The notes under the pieces: generated by a model
Seen by the model: the letters and a program-made list of their open reading frames with translations, nothing else
The model's database searches: none
Told to the model about the DNA's origin: nothing
Source: Sphagnum compactum
Taxonomy: Eukaryota > Bryophyta > Sphagnopsida > Sphagnales
Reading direction: 5' to 3'
NCBI GenBank assembly: GCA_965153455.1
Contig: OZ234497.1
Coordinates: 7,068,001 to 7,132,000, forward strand
Length of the DNA stretch: 64,000 bases
Position numbers and translations under genes: made by a program
Shown: one piece after another, positions 50,050-60,760 of the stretch
Numbering within the stretch: the stretch's first letter is position 1
Layout of the letters: each line of letters opens with the position of its first letter

Positions 50050-51404
50050 TTTTTTTTATAAAATTTCTACTGGACTGATGACCGTGCCGGGCGGGCGGGC
50101 AGGCAGGCAGGCAGGCGGCCATCTAGTTTACGACCCAGGCCATGTGGGTGCCGTCCAACGGAACAGGAGTTAACGATGACCACAACTATGGGATTGCCAT
50201 TTCTTCGCCCGGCAGGGAGTTGTTGTTGTTGTTCTGCAACTAGCTGGTTGGACTTGCTGCCTATGCTAGCTAGTTAAAGAGTAAGAACACCAAAGAAGCT
50301 AGCGCCGCGCCGCTTTGACCCATATAATAATTTGTCTGAAATAGGTCTACTACGTGATCTAGGTAGAGAGTCTAGACGTCTAGACCCATGACAGGAAGTC
50401 AGTCTGTCTGTCATTTACGACTGGCTGATTTCTCCCTTTGTCTGGAGCCTGCAACTAGACTGATATACAACGCTGATCTGTCGCCCCCTCCCCTCCTGCT
50501 ACTTCAACCAGCAGCTAGCTAGCTAGCTTAGCTTAGCTTGTCAACCGACGCCTGTGCAAAGACATGATTTTCTCTCCTGATAGCTTTTACCTGATAAGGA
50601 GTTTCCACCACCCGATGAGCTCTCGCTTAATAGAACCTACCACCTCTGTGCAGACTTACCAGTTATATTATCTATATATAATACACGCCCGCAGGCGGCC
50701 GGCCGGACTAGTCGCGCACATGACACATGGTCGCGAATAGGTGGTAGTGGAATTCATTCTTCCGGCTCTGCTGCTCCAGCTGCTTATCGTCGTTCAGTTC
50801 ACAGTTCTCAAAGTTCACGGCAACTAGTAGGGATCTGGATCTCAGGGTGTGGCTTTGCAGCTGGTATATCGCTCGCGGCGCTACTACTACTTAGACAGTT
50901 TGTGAATCAACGCTGAGAGTATATATTTAAGTACTATAAGTGTGATTATATTATCTGTGACTGTTGCAGCTGATCTCTATCATTTCTATGTAGTTAGTTA
51001 CTTGCAGCTCTTTTCCTTAACTGGATCTGAGAAGACGAGCTCATGTGTGTTTTGGTCAAAGTAGTACTGATATGGCTATGAATTTATAGTATGCTTGTTT
51101 CACACGAAACTCTAGAAGGACTTCCCTGTCGAGTGTGTAAACCTCGCTACTAATTAGTTCCAGCAGCTACAATATTCGCGAGCTGCTAAGTAGTTTTGAT
51201 GCCGATACGCTTCTCTGTTCCGGAGTCACAACTCTGGGAGCATGTGACTTCGCGGGGCAACGTTATATGTCCGCGTGCAGCTCTACACTTCTAGATTAGC
51301 AACCACAAGAGGGAGAGTTTCGACACAAGGCGGGAGAGTTGAACACTAGTAGATAGTTGATCTTAGGCGATTTGACAGTACTTCCCCGTTGTAGCTGGTG
51401 GTGC
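50050..51404 (+). promoter_or_regulatory. Promoter and long leader of the U-box gene
   Basis: G+C rises sharply from about 50080 (CGGGCGGGCGGGCAGGCAGG). A good TATA box, TATATATAA, lies at 50673-50681, which would place the transcription start near 50705-50715 and give a leader of about 700 nt if unspliced. TTGACC W-box cores occur at 50315-50320 on the + strand and, as GGTCAA, near 51054-51059. Five upstream ORFs follow in the leader: 51043-51081, 51078-51089, 51091-51153, 51199-51294 and 51267-51299. A leader intron cannot be excluded. W-boxes would fit the stress-responsive transcription often seen for this gene class, but that is inference. Confidence 0.6.
50673..50681 (+). promoter_or_regulatory. 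TATA box of the U-box gene
   Basis: TATATATAA in a GC-elevated setting, directly followed by ACACGCCCGCAGG. It is the best core-promoter match upstream of the gene, about 740 bp before the chosen start codon. Confidence 0.55.
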
Positions 51405-51416
51405 ATGAGGTCAGAC

Positions 51417-52991
51417 ATGGCTTTCGGAGCCGGCTTGCAAGTGATGATGCCCCGGGGGAAGTTTGAAGCTGACAAATTGGAGCTCCCGGTACTGCAGCAG
51501 CCGCAGCAGCAGCAGCAGCATGATCAGTGGGAGTTTCTGCATGAAGAAGTATCATCATCGACCGTCAGCGTCCCCACGTTATTCACTTGCCCGATCTCGC
51601 TGGAGTTAATGAATGATCCTGTGACCTTGAGCACAGGGATCACATACGACCGTGCCAGCATTGAGAAGTGGCTGGGAGATGGCCATTGCACATGTCCTGC
51701 AACGAATCAGGTGCTGGTCACACAGGATCTCATCCCCAACCATACTCTCCGTCGACTCATCCAGGATTGGTGTGTAGAAAGAAGGTTTCCCAGCTGCACC
51801 TCGCCCGAGAGGCGGCAGTCGCCAACAATCGAGCTGCTCGAGCAGCATGCGAGGCGTTTGCTAAAGAGGATTGCCCACGGCTTTCTGATGGAGGATTCTC
51901 TGAAGAAATTACGGACTTTAGCCGAGGGGGTGCAGACCGATGAGAAGAGTCGGATGTGTATTGTAAAGGCAGGAGTGGTACCGATTCTAGCAGCTGCTGC
52001 TCTTGGATCAGAAGTTGGTTTGGACGCTTGCGAGGATAGCGTGGCGACGATTGCTCTACTAGGTTCACTGACCGAAAGTGACAAGAAGGCTATGGCTGAT
52101 GCAAAACCAGCAATGGCTGCTCTCTGTTGGATTCTATCTTCAGGAAGCAGAGATGGTAAGATCGATGCAGCTGAAGTGCTGGAAAGGGTCATAGTTGTAG
52201 GCGTGGATATTAGTAGTAATCTGAAAGCAGCAGCAACTGCTGTAGGTATAAATTCTGCTGCTGCATTTGGAGGAGGAGCAGGGCTGCCTACTGCTGCTAT
52301 TCAAGGGCTTGTGTGTCTGTTGAAGGAGCATCGAGTGTACCCTAGAAGAACTGTCCTTACCAGCTTGAAGTGTCTCTTATCACTCTGCGCCCATGCTCCC
52401 AAGAGAAACCGTTTAGCGGCCATAGAAGCTGATACCGTAGGCGCTTTGATACAGCTGCTCGGCACTACCGAGACAGCAGCAGCTTCTGATCATCATCAAC
52501 AGAGATGCTGCAACATCGAGCACTCTTTCGCTGTGTTGGAGGTTCTGGCTAGCTGTGCAGAAGGCCGTGAAGCCATCTGCAATCAAGCACGGCTAGTTAT
52601 CCCGTTGATAGCAAAATCGATGGTGGGGATCTCAAAGCTAGCAACGGAGCATGCAGTCGCGGTCTTGTGGGCCGTAGTCTCTTTCTCCTCTGGCAACCGA
52701 CAGGCTCTCCAAACGGCGTTGCAATCAGGAGGAGCTTTCACTAAACTTCTAATGCTCCTACCGAGTGAGTGTAGTGTACGATCCAAGCTCAAAGCTCGTG
52801 AAATCTTGAATCTACTCAACCCCGCAGGAGATCAACTTAGTTGGAGTAGTAGTTACTGTAGTAACTATCCTACTAGTAGTGCTCCAGCAATTTATATATG
52901 CCGCCCAACTCACACTAGACATAACAATCATATTAATAAAACCAGGCATCATGTGCAGCAGCAGGCCGCCGCCCTAACAGGCATGGTTTAA
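51417..52991 (+). CDS. Plant U-box E3 ubiquitin ligase with ARM-like repeats (PUB type)
   Basis: A single uninterrupted frame of 524 residues. A short CAG-coded glutamine tract (about residues 27-34) precedes the U-box at about 53-123, with FTCPISLELMNDPVTL, GITYDRASIEKWL, CPATNQ and LRRLIQDWC in the expected order. The U-box recruits E2-ubiquitin; the family marks targets for degradation, many in stress and immune signalling, mostly in the cytosol. Residues from about 140 to 475 form alpha-helical ARM-like repeats (KAGVVPILAAAAL, NRLAAIEADTVGALIQLLG, ALQSGGAFTKLLMLL) that normally bind substrate. The intronless structure is typical of the PUB20-29-like group. After KAREILNLL the last 50 or so residues are an unusual Ser/His/Asn-rich tail without family similarity that I can recall. 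ATG 51417 has a purine at -3 and G at +4; in-frame ATG 51405 would add four residues. The exact PUB number cannot be assigned. Confidence 0.95.
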   Translation: MAFGAGLQVMMPRGKFEADKLELPVLQQPQQQQQHDQWEFLHEEVSSSTVSVPTLFTCPISLELMNDPVTLSTGITYDRASIEKWLGDGHCTCPATNQVLVTQDLIPNHTLRRLIQDWCVERRFPSCTSPERRQSPTIELLEQHARRLLKRIAHGFLMEDSLKKLRTLAEGVQTDEKSRMCIVKAGVVPILAAAALGSEVGLDACEDSVATIALLGSLTESDKKAMADAKPAMAALCWILSSGSRDGKIDAAEVLERVIVVGVDISSNLKAAATAVGINSAAAFGGGAGLPTAAIQGLVCLLKEHRVYPRRTVLTSLKCLLSLCAHAPKRNRLAAIEADTVGALIQLLGTTETAAASDHHQQRCCNIEHSFAVLEVLASCAEGREAICNQARLVIPLIAKSMVGISKLATEHAVAVLWAVVSFSSGNRQALQTALQSGGAFTKLLMLLPSECSVRSKLKAREILNLLNPAGDQLSWSSSYCSNYPTSSAPAIYICRPTHTRHNNHINKTRHHVQQQAAALTGMV

Positions 52992-53144
52992 TCAAGACTA
53001 GCAGCGCAGCTAGCTGCATATGATAACAAAATTTCTCTTCAGCTCTGATCCTCAGTACTCAGTCTGCATAGCTCTTCAGAATTAGCTCAGTTACTGAAGA
53101 GAAAATTATTTTCATTTTGAAAAAAGCTGCTGCAAGCAGCTAAT
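52992..53144 (+). other. Probable 3' UTR of the U-box gene
   Basis: Composition stays mixed to about 53130. No canonical AATAAA follows the stop. An AATAAAA word lies just before it inside the coding region (near 52935), where it may be fortuitous. Confidence 0.35.
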
Positions 53145-53280
53145 CACTACAACAAAAAGTGTCCAGCTTTTCAATAGCTGAAACGACTTGATCATGGGTT
53201 TATCAACTTGCGTATAAGTGTTCTTTTCAATAGAGGGAAATGACTTGGCCATGTGGGTTTTTACAACTTGTGTAATGCTG
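53145..53280 (+). mobile_element. CACTA-type end with subterminal duplication
   Basis: CACTACAACAAAAAGTGTCC at 53145 is nearly identical to the left end of the 87-bp element at 17286. It is followed by two diverged copies of a unit of about 57 bp (53167-53222 and 53224-53280), both starting CTTTTCAATAG and containing GACTTG..CATG and ACTTG.GTA. Subterminal repeats are usual in CACTA elements. A matching right end was not found, so this is a fragment or an element whose other end has decayed. Confidence 0.5.
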
Positions 53281-55489
53281 AGGAAACAAAAATCAGATCA
53301 ATGCAATCGGATCAGCAACTTGTATATATATGATCAGGTACCTGATCAATTCAAGGATTGATCACTTTCAGTTGAGGATTTAGCTAGCCCTTAGGAAACT
53401 GGTCACATGATACATGTCACAAATTAATTAAAGAGTTCCAAATTAGGTAGTGGATTAATTAATTATTTTGGGATGTCTCTGATCTTCAAGCTCATGAGCA
53501 GCTTCCCTTCTTTGACAACATAGGATATTTTTTAGTGCTAGCCTACAACTAGATCTGTATAATATACACTTTCAAAATACACTCTCCTGAAGTCCTTGCA
53601 GCTGGATCTGTATCTAGCTGACTTACTGACTCTTCCACAGAAAAAAAAAGTAGTCCTGTATTGCACACCACCCCAACCCCAACCCCACTGGGCACCTAGT
53701 TACTAGTGTTTTTTTTTACTGGCGAAATGGAAAGCACTCCTATTTTAGCTCCTCCTCTTTTGCTAAAAGAAAATCCTAAGAGAACTAAATTTCAATTTGC
53801 CTAAATTAATTCGCGCTGAGATTTTATGGAGGGCCCACAAAGCTGCTGGAGGCTCTGGCTCCAGTAAGTAGCCAGAAATACAAAAGGATTCATTAAATTT
53901 TGTGTAATTTCTTGCTGATTTATAGCCAGATTTGGCTAAACCTTCCTATGGATGATGGCCACTATATGGCTTTGTCACAAAATTCCTAAAACAAAACACT
54001 GCTAGGCTACTGACTACTGTTGCTGCTCAGTGTGGCTGTCCAACTAGTTGACAATTTGAAGGACTCATTGATCATCAATTGCCCATCATACGGTCCCACT
54101 GAAGTAGCCTCCTCCTAGCAGGTTCCACAATTTGATTGCTGAATATTTAATTATATTTTCTCCTAAGATTCTGGCATAACCATTAAAAATAACTTATTAA
54201 GGTGTGTTTTTTAACTTGTTAAGTACACCTAAGCTTAATGAATTCTGAATTTTTCTCATAATTATTTAGTGCCGAATGTCCTTAGGTTATACTATGGTAT
54301 ATGTTCCACATTGTCCGAACAAATCAATTTTGGGATGATCATCATCACTAGTGCTACATCAACCAATTATTTTTATAAAAGGGGCTGATCGTACCTACCA
54401 ACCCACCAAATTCCCAGTGTGTTCCCATCAGGTTCCCAATGATTGTTCCAATGTGTTCCCAACCTATCTAGAGAATCAAGATCTAGTGAAAACGCTGGAG
54501 AGTGGCATACAAAAAAAATCACACCATTTAGAAGGGAATTTTAATTTTTTTTATTTACCTTAATTTCATTACCATCACATCATCAACAATAGAAGAATAT
54601 TCCTCAAAGTTTCTAGGAAACAAGAGCTGACAATAAGCACTTGTGCAGCAGATCAACGTTTTATTGCAAACTACGGAAGCACATTGTCAGTTCACACAAA
54701 CCACACAAGTCAAAATATTAGCCAGTACCCATATCGCACGGGCTTTTCTTTTTCTTTTTTTTTCTTTTTTTTTTCCTTGGTGAAATTTTGCAAAAAATTT
54801 GACTTGAAAAAAAGTAAAGGGAAATATTCTGTCTTAGATCCTTTTACTGAAAAATTTCTGTCAATTTTTTGAGGAAAAAATGTTGAAGGAGAAAATTTCA
54901 TCACATATTGACACTTTTTTTCAGTTTTGGGGCAAGTTTTTTTCATCAGTTTTTCTATAAACTTTTCGCAGGTAATTTTTGACACTAGATCTTAGTTGAG
55001 AAGATCATTAACGCTACATGACAGAAATGAAAAGAAAGACTCTGCTTTGTTGGTTTATAATTTACAGGAGTCCTTAAATTACCATGCCTTGAATTAGTTA
55101 GAAAATTAATGAAAACTGATGACCGGATTCTGAGAGAAATCTTGACTGGTACAAACGAACTCCCTAATATGATTTGGCAGCAAGTGAGAATTACTTTTTA
55201 ATGTTGTAGTTGGGATTTGATGGTGTGCAGATACCAAAGTAATGTCATCAGTTTTTTGCATTACAGATGTAAAATGGGCCCAACAAACATGCCATCTCCT
55301 CCCTCGCCACCCACCACCCTAAGCTCTGACTTTGGTGGCCCAAGCTCAACTGAAAGGATTCTTGGGTCTAGTGTATTTTGTTGTCAATGTGTTTCCTTAA
55401 TTTTATTTTTCTTTCCAGGCAGAACTGCAGGCCTGACCTGACAAGCACCCCCCCAAGTCAAGCTTATTAGCAGAGGGCCAGCAGGAGTT
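53281..55489. other. Intergenic spacer
   Basis: No supported gene. It contains T-rich runs (54740-54780) and a few frames of 60-90 codons without motifs. I see nothing that suggests an RNA gene. Confidence 0.55.
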
Positions 55490-55690
55490 TCACCTGCACA
55501 CCACTGGGTTTGAACTTTGAACCAGTGTTGGCCAGTTCTGGGGTTTTGGTTGGTTCCGGATCTGAATCCAGGTTTAAGAATTGGACTTGACAAGTCTATA
55601 TGGACTTGGACCCAACTAACAACCAGACCCAGCAAGCAGCTCTACATGGACCTCGACCAAGCCTTAGAAGTGGACCTAGCAGCTCTTTAA
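55490..55690. repeat. GGTTC/GGTTTTGG-type degenerate cluster
   Basis: GAACCAGTGTTGGCCAGTTC, GGGGTTTTGGTTGGTTCCGG and GACTTGGACCCAAC words in irregular order. Same type as the clusters at 8.62, 15.17, 19.98, 36.5 and 57.02 kb. Confidence 0.6.
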
Positions 55691-55857
55691 GGCTTATTTA
55701 CAGGGTCCACATCTTAGGGTTACGAAAGGCTTAGGGTCATAAGTTTAGATAGAGTTCAGGGGTTCTAGATCCTAGTTTCCTATGTCTAAGTTCTAGGGTC
55801 GATGGTTACATGACATAATATAATATTGTTAATTACATTCCTATGTTCAAGTTCTAG

Positions 55858-55917
55858 GATCAAAACACATAATGGTAATGGTAATTTTACAGTGCATTAC
55901 CATTATGTGTTTTGATC
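55858..55917. repeat. Perfect 23-bp stem hairpin
   Basis: Arms at 55858-55880 and 55895-55917 are exact reverse complements, starting GATCAAAACACATAATGG on the left, with a 14-base loop. There is no T run after it and no gene beside it. The lack of mismatches points to a recent inverted duplication or to a selected structure. It does not match a conserved plant microRNA that I know. Confidence 0.9.
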
Positions 55918-58292
55918 TTTCTAGACTGTTGTGTTCGGTATTCTGGGAATCAAATTTTCCACCTATCATATGAATGGCAAATTATTATCCCATTCACATC
56001 ACTGGAAATTCTCATGTCAGCCTGCCATATGCCATTTTTCAATTTTAAATATTGGTCAAAGTCAGGCTTGTTACATATACCAGGTATTAAAATCATAGAA
56101 GATCTGTTGCACATATACCAGGGGAAACTATAAGTCTAAAGCACTGCCAGTTTATTTCATTTCATTTGTGGAAAGTGTTTTAAAAGGTAAACATCATGGG
56201 CTAGGTTGGTTGGTGAGACAACTGCAATTTGTGATGCTCTGCAGACAAGTTCAGTTGGGTGTTTATAATTGGTCAACCTTGGTCTATACGTTGTTGTCGG
56301 GGATGAAAAAAATTTGCACTTTGCTTTGGGGACTGGGTACCCACACATGAAGCTCTGAAGGTTCTTCAGTGCACATTTAGGCTACTAACCTCATGATGGT
56401 GCCTTAAACCTACAAAGTCCTTGTGGGGGAGGGCAGGCAGCATACTTCACTAAGTAGTGGATGGGAGATGTGACTTTGGAAACCAAGTATTTGGGGATCA
56501 GACAAATGTGCATGGTAGCTCATCAAGAAATACAACAAATTGGCTGTGCCCCACACCCTCAATCTGATGAATTATTCACACCCATGAAAAATTCCAGATT
56601 GTTCTCAAATACCCATGACAAATTCTGGATTGTTCTCATGTTGCCCTGCATGAAAATCTTTTCAAATGAAAGACAAATGCAGCACAAATGTTCAACTTTC
56701 TCATTATCCAGGTTTTGAACTACTCAATATTCAAAATAGAGCCACAAATAAGGTAAACCTCTTATTGGCTCTGCTCCCTGTCAGGGAGAGATTATGGAAC
56801 CATGGGTGAGAGTGAACTAGCACTCCGAACATTACATATGCTTATGGTTGTTAATGCAGTTAGTACAAAGAGTACTGCTGCAATTCCTTTTCCCCCAGCC
56901 TGCCCTTTGCCCCCATTGTTTTTCACCTTAGCATTTCTACATGTTTTGGGTGCATGTCATACATGTTTTGGGCATTTTAGTAGGGGTGTGAGGGGTTTGT
57001 AACCATGCTACAAAGACCCAGTTTCAGCTCTTTAGGAAATTTTATAACAGTTTTGGTTCCACAAAAGAATGGAACCCTGGGTTTGGGTTCTGGTTTAGTT
57101 CTTGAAAAAATACATAATTCAGGTTCCAGTTTTGGTTCTGGAAATCAGACCCCAGTTCCCTTCTGGCTCTGGGTAACTCAATCTGGAACCAACGGTTAAC
57201 TGTTGATTAACCTCTGGTTAACCCTCAGTTCCAAACTTCTTTTCCCCAAAAAAAAATATTTTCAAAAATTCTGGTTTCAGACCCTTTTCTTAATTCCCAA
57301 AAAGAATAATTATGTCCAAAGTTCCAGTTAAGTTAAAATCAAACCATAAGGTGAGGGTAAGGTTTTCTAACATAGCCTTAAGGTCTTTTGTGCCACCAGT
57401 TCAACCTTGTTGATAAAAGAGGGAGGCAGGGTTATGAATTGCACACATCACTAACTACAAGTTAACCCATCCCTTACTTATGTCCCAACAATTCTAGTGA
57501 GCCCCAAAACAACCTTGATCAACCCTAATCATACTAACCAGTTAGGTGCCAGTTAGGTGTTTTACTAACTTTAATAAAACCCTAATCCTGTCCTCATATC
57601 TAGCCTTGACCCAACTAAAATTGCTACCTAACCCAGTAACAGCCACAATTGTTCATCAAGTAACCAAGAACAAGAAGGAAGCTGTGAAAGAACTAGAACC
57701 ATGTGGCCCAGGGAAAAGCTTGAATTAATCCAAGGTTATATAGAGTCAATTCAGAGATTTTAAAATTAAATATAATTATACATATGATTTATACATTGTA
57801 AGGAAATGAACGAGTTAAAATATATAACTTATTGTTCTCAAACCTCTATAATGGCAGAGAATGTATTGTAATATTTTAAATTATTTTTTACATGAGAAAT
57901 AGATGTAACGATTTTTATCAACATAAATTTTATAATCATTTCATTTAAAATTATGGAATTTCCTCTAATAGTTCAATTGATCTTTAAATTTTTAATTTTA
58001 TGACCATGAGTGTAATCTTTGAACAAGGTTCTAAACCGAGCAAAATTCCCCCACCCCCACATCTCCCTCTTTTTTTTTTAATCTCCCTTATATGTTCCCA
58101 AATGATTCCCAATAGCTTATCAATATGTATGTCAATTTCAAATTTGATTTTATTATATAACATGGGCATGAAAAAGGCACATGTCAAATGTGCGTTTGCA
58201 TGTTCATGTAGGTGGCTATGGGAATGGAGTGCGATAGGTTTGAAAAGGAATTCGAATAATATTTTAAATAACAATACTAATACTAATTACAC
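55918..58292. other. Intergenic spacer
   Basis: No supported gene. It contains one GGTTC-type cluster at 57010-57240, listed separately. Frames at 56461-56718 and 56802-57002 are intact for 65-85 codons but show no motif. 57340-57620 has CCCTAATC and ACTAACC words of a degenerate telomere-like type. Confidence 0.5.
57010..57240. repeat. GGTTCTGG-type degenerate cluster
   Basis: Dense GGTTCTGGTTTAGTTC, GGTTCCAGTTTTGGTTCTGG, AGTTCC and GGTTAAC words with no fixed period, ending with several GGTTAACC half-palindromes. Confidence 0.65.
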
Positions 58293-58395
58293 CACTACAA
58301 GAATAACTAGACCACTACTTGAAGCCATAGATGGATAAATTGAGAGAATATGCATGAAACAAAATCATGTAAACTACTAGAAAAGTCTTGTAGTG
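58293..58395. mobile_element. CACTA-like short element or solo ends
   Basis: CACTACAAGAATAACTAG at 58293 faces CTAGAAAAGTCTTGTAGTG ending at 58395; the first ten bases pair exactly and both then reach CTAG. A 103-bp element would result, but the flanking three bases (CAC and GGG) do not match. A further TTTTGTAGTG ends at 58615 and could be the true right end. The CACTACAAGAA start is the canonical plant CACTA terminus. Confidence 0.4.
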
Positions 58396-60509
58396 GGTTT
58401 TTGGGTTTAAACCCTTATGTCAGTTTACCAAATGTTTGTGGGCTTTCATCTTTCTTACAATGGCACATCATGATTCTATCATGTTGGCAAAAGCTGTCAA
58501 AAGAGTTTAGCCTTCAAACTATGATAGTGTGGAGATGTCAAGTGCTATGTCCACACACATTATTTTTTTCCTAGCCAACCAACATAATAAAGGCTTTGGT
58601 GCCTGTTTTGTAGTGGGTATTATCTCTTGGTCTTGCACACAATCATATCAGCTCATGCAATGCAATGGAGTTGTTGAAGAAGTCAAGGGAGTTTGATATA
58701 TGCAGGAGGAAATGAGTGCCACAAAGTTCAATGCTGTGATATTAGTGGATCCTTTTTGTACTCTTTTTTTTTTGTCAAGTGCATAAATCTAATCTCAAAA
58801 CACATCTTTTTGTTCTTTTCTTACCACACCATTCTTGACAACTAGAGTTCCCATTTTTTTCCGTTTGTCTTGAAATCTAAACATAGATGGGGAAAATGCC
58901 CATATATGATTGAATTGTATGCCCTCACCCATTTTATTTCCTAATATTTAATTTTATTTTTATTTTTCTCAATTTTGTGATGTTGCTCAACTGGTGATCA
59001 TCCAAAGTATAATTATCCAAATTTGGCAATATTCAAAATATGAAAGTAGAAATTCTTAACCACCCTTTCATATTGTAAGTAATTTGTGGAAATACACATG
59101 CATACTATAACTAAATAAAAATAGCATCTTGACCTAGTCTAATGGCTAGTCATCTAGTTAGTTGGCCGAATTTGCCCAAGCCATTTTAGTAGTTTCAAAA
59201 TGTGAACATACTTATTCTAAAGCTAGACTTGTAACAAAATAATTAGTTTGATAATCATCTTTAGTCTTTTAATTTGTTATATGGGAATCACTAAATAATA
59301 ATTTACCTTTTTTATAGATTGATTTTTTACGATTAAACTAATTTGATTCCCCTATACTATATTCAGTCCTTTCAAAGGAGTCCAAAAAGACGTCTATTGA
59401 ATTTTTCAAGGGATGAAATATTAATGGTTTGTTGATTAGACATTTTAACCGAGGTTACTAATAGAAAAAGCATTATGGTGATTTGATTGGTCAATAATTG
59501 GTTACAAGTAACTCAAATGATACAATAAATCAATCATTATCACCACACTTTGCATAATTTCCATCATGTTTGTGATATTTATCCACATCACATAATCAAG
59601 CAATATTTTTTTAAGTGTTTCCATAATCAATAAAATGGCTGAACATGAAATAGTGACACAACATTGTTGGTGACAAACCTTTTGACAAGGTTGGAAAACA
59701 TCTTCAAGATGGATAACTAGAATATTCGGAATTTTTTAAAATAAATTTGTAAAATATCAATGACATAAAGTGGTCCATTTGCTATTGTTAGGAGTGATTT
59801 TTTTAATAATTCCAATAATATTTAGTTTGGTAGAAATATCTCCAATATCCATAGAATTCCATGTGTAGCTTGTCCAAAATACCTTGATATTCATGTTAAG
59901 TTGTATGTTGGAATTTCATTTTGAAATATCAAATCATATATCAACCATTGTTTTATTTTCTATAGGATTGGAAAATTGACCCTAAATTTATATAATGTCA
60001 ATTGCATTATGCAATTAATAGTAAAGGCATATTTTTTAGAATAGTAAAAAGTGAGAAAGATATTTTTTGGCCAAATTTCATGATTTATCAAAAATAATCT
60101 AAAAATAACTTGTTCATCACATTGATCATTTTGGGTTCACAATTGAAATACATCAATTTGACTTCGAACTTTATTTGATGATGTGCGTCATTCATATTTT
60201 TTAAACTAATAATCCAACATTAAATACATTTTCAATTGGCAAAACCTCAAATGTTATACAAATAAAAAAATGCTACATGTAATGAAATTTAGAAAACATT
60301 TTTCAAGTATTACATTTTCACTACATTGAACAAACATTACGTCAAAACATGGCAAATAGGACTACACCCATGATTGGGTTTGTAGTTGTAAATAACATTC
60401 ATGACTACATGACTATGTAGTGAATATGGACACATAGTTTATCCAGTAGTCATATTTTTATCCTAGTTGTAACCCCCATGGAATATATTATATATTTCAA
60501 TGTAATCTA
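58396..60509. other. AT-rich intergenic spacer
   Basis: No supported gene. It contains the second copy of the 125-bp dispersed repeat (58955-59080). 60350-60480 carries GACTACA, TGTAGTTGTAAATAAC and CTAGTTGTAACCC words similar to 22060-22150 and 28430-28600. Confidence 0.55.
58955..59080 (+). repeat. 125-bp dispersed repeat, copy 2
   Basis: Same-orientation match of 47231-47355, sharing TGTGATGTTGCTCAA, TGGTGATCAT, ATATTCAAAATATGAAAG and TCATATTGTAAG or its near match. The two copies are about 11.7 kb apart, on either side of the U-box gene. Confidence 0.8.
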
Positions 60510-60760
60510 GCCATTTGGTAGGTAGGTAGGTAAGTAAACATAGGTAAATAGGCAGGAAGGAATGAGTGGGTAGGTAGGGAGGTAAGTAAGATCCTATTTA
60601 TTTTTTGGTGACAAGCTTTTATTATTGGCTCATCACAAGTAATATTTGCACTTTTAGTATATTTGGTGCATGTATTGTGTGGAGACTAATACTTTTTCAC
60701 TTAGTTATATAGTTTACAAAATTAAACTTGTTAACAAAAGATATGTGATAAATTTACAAC
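60510..60760 (+). repeat. TAGG island plus conserved downstream module, copy 2
   Basis: TAGGTAGGTAGGTAAGTAAA and GGTAGGTAGGGAGGTAAG words (60513-60590) precede TTATTGGCTCATCACAAGTA and a TAGTTTACAAAATTAAACTT stretch, in the same order as at 32985-33240. Confidence 0.65.

Noticed and set aside
51357-51416. N-terminal extension of the U-box frame from 51357
   Set aside because: The codon at 51357 is TTG, which is not a credible start in a nuclear plant gene with ATGs at 51405 and 51417 in frame.
51606-52331. Several - strand frames of 60-160 codons
   Set aside because: They are antisense shadows of the U-box/ARM coding region, whose + strand product has a clear domain order.
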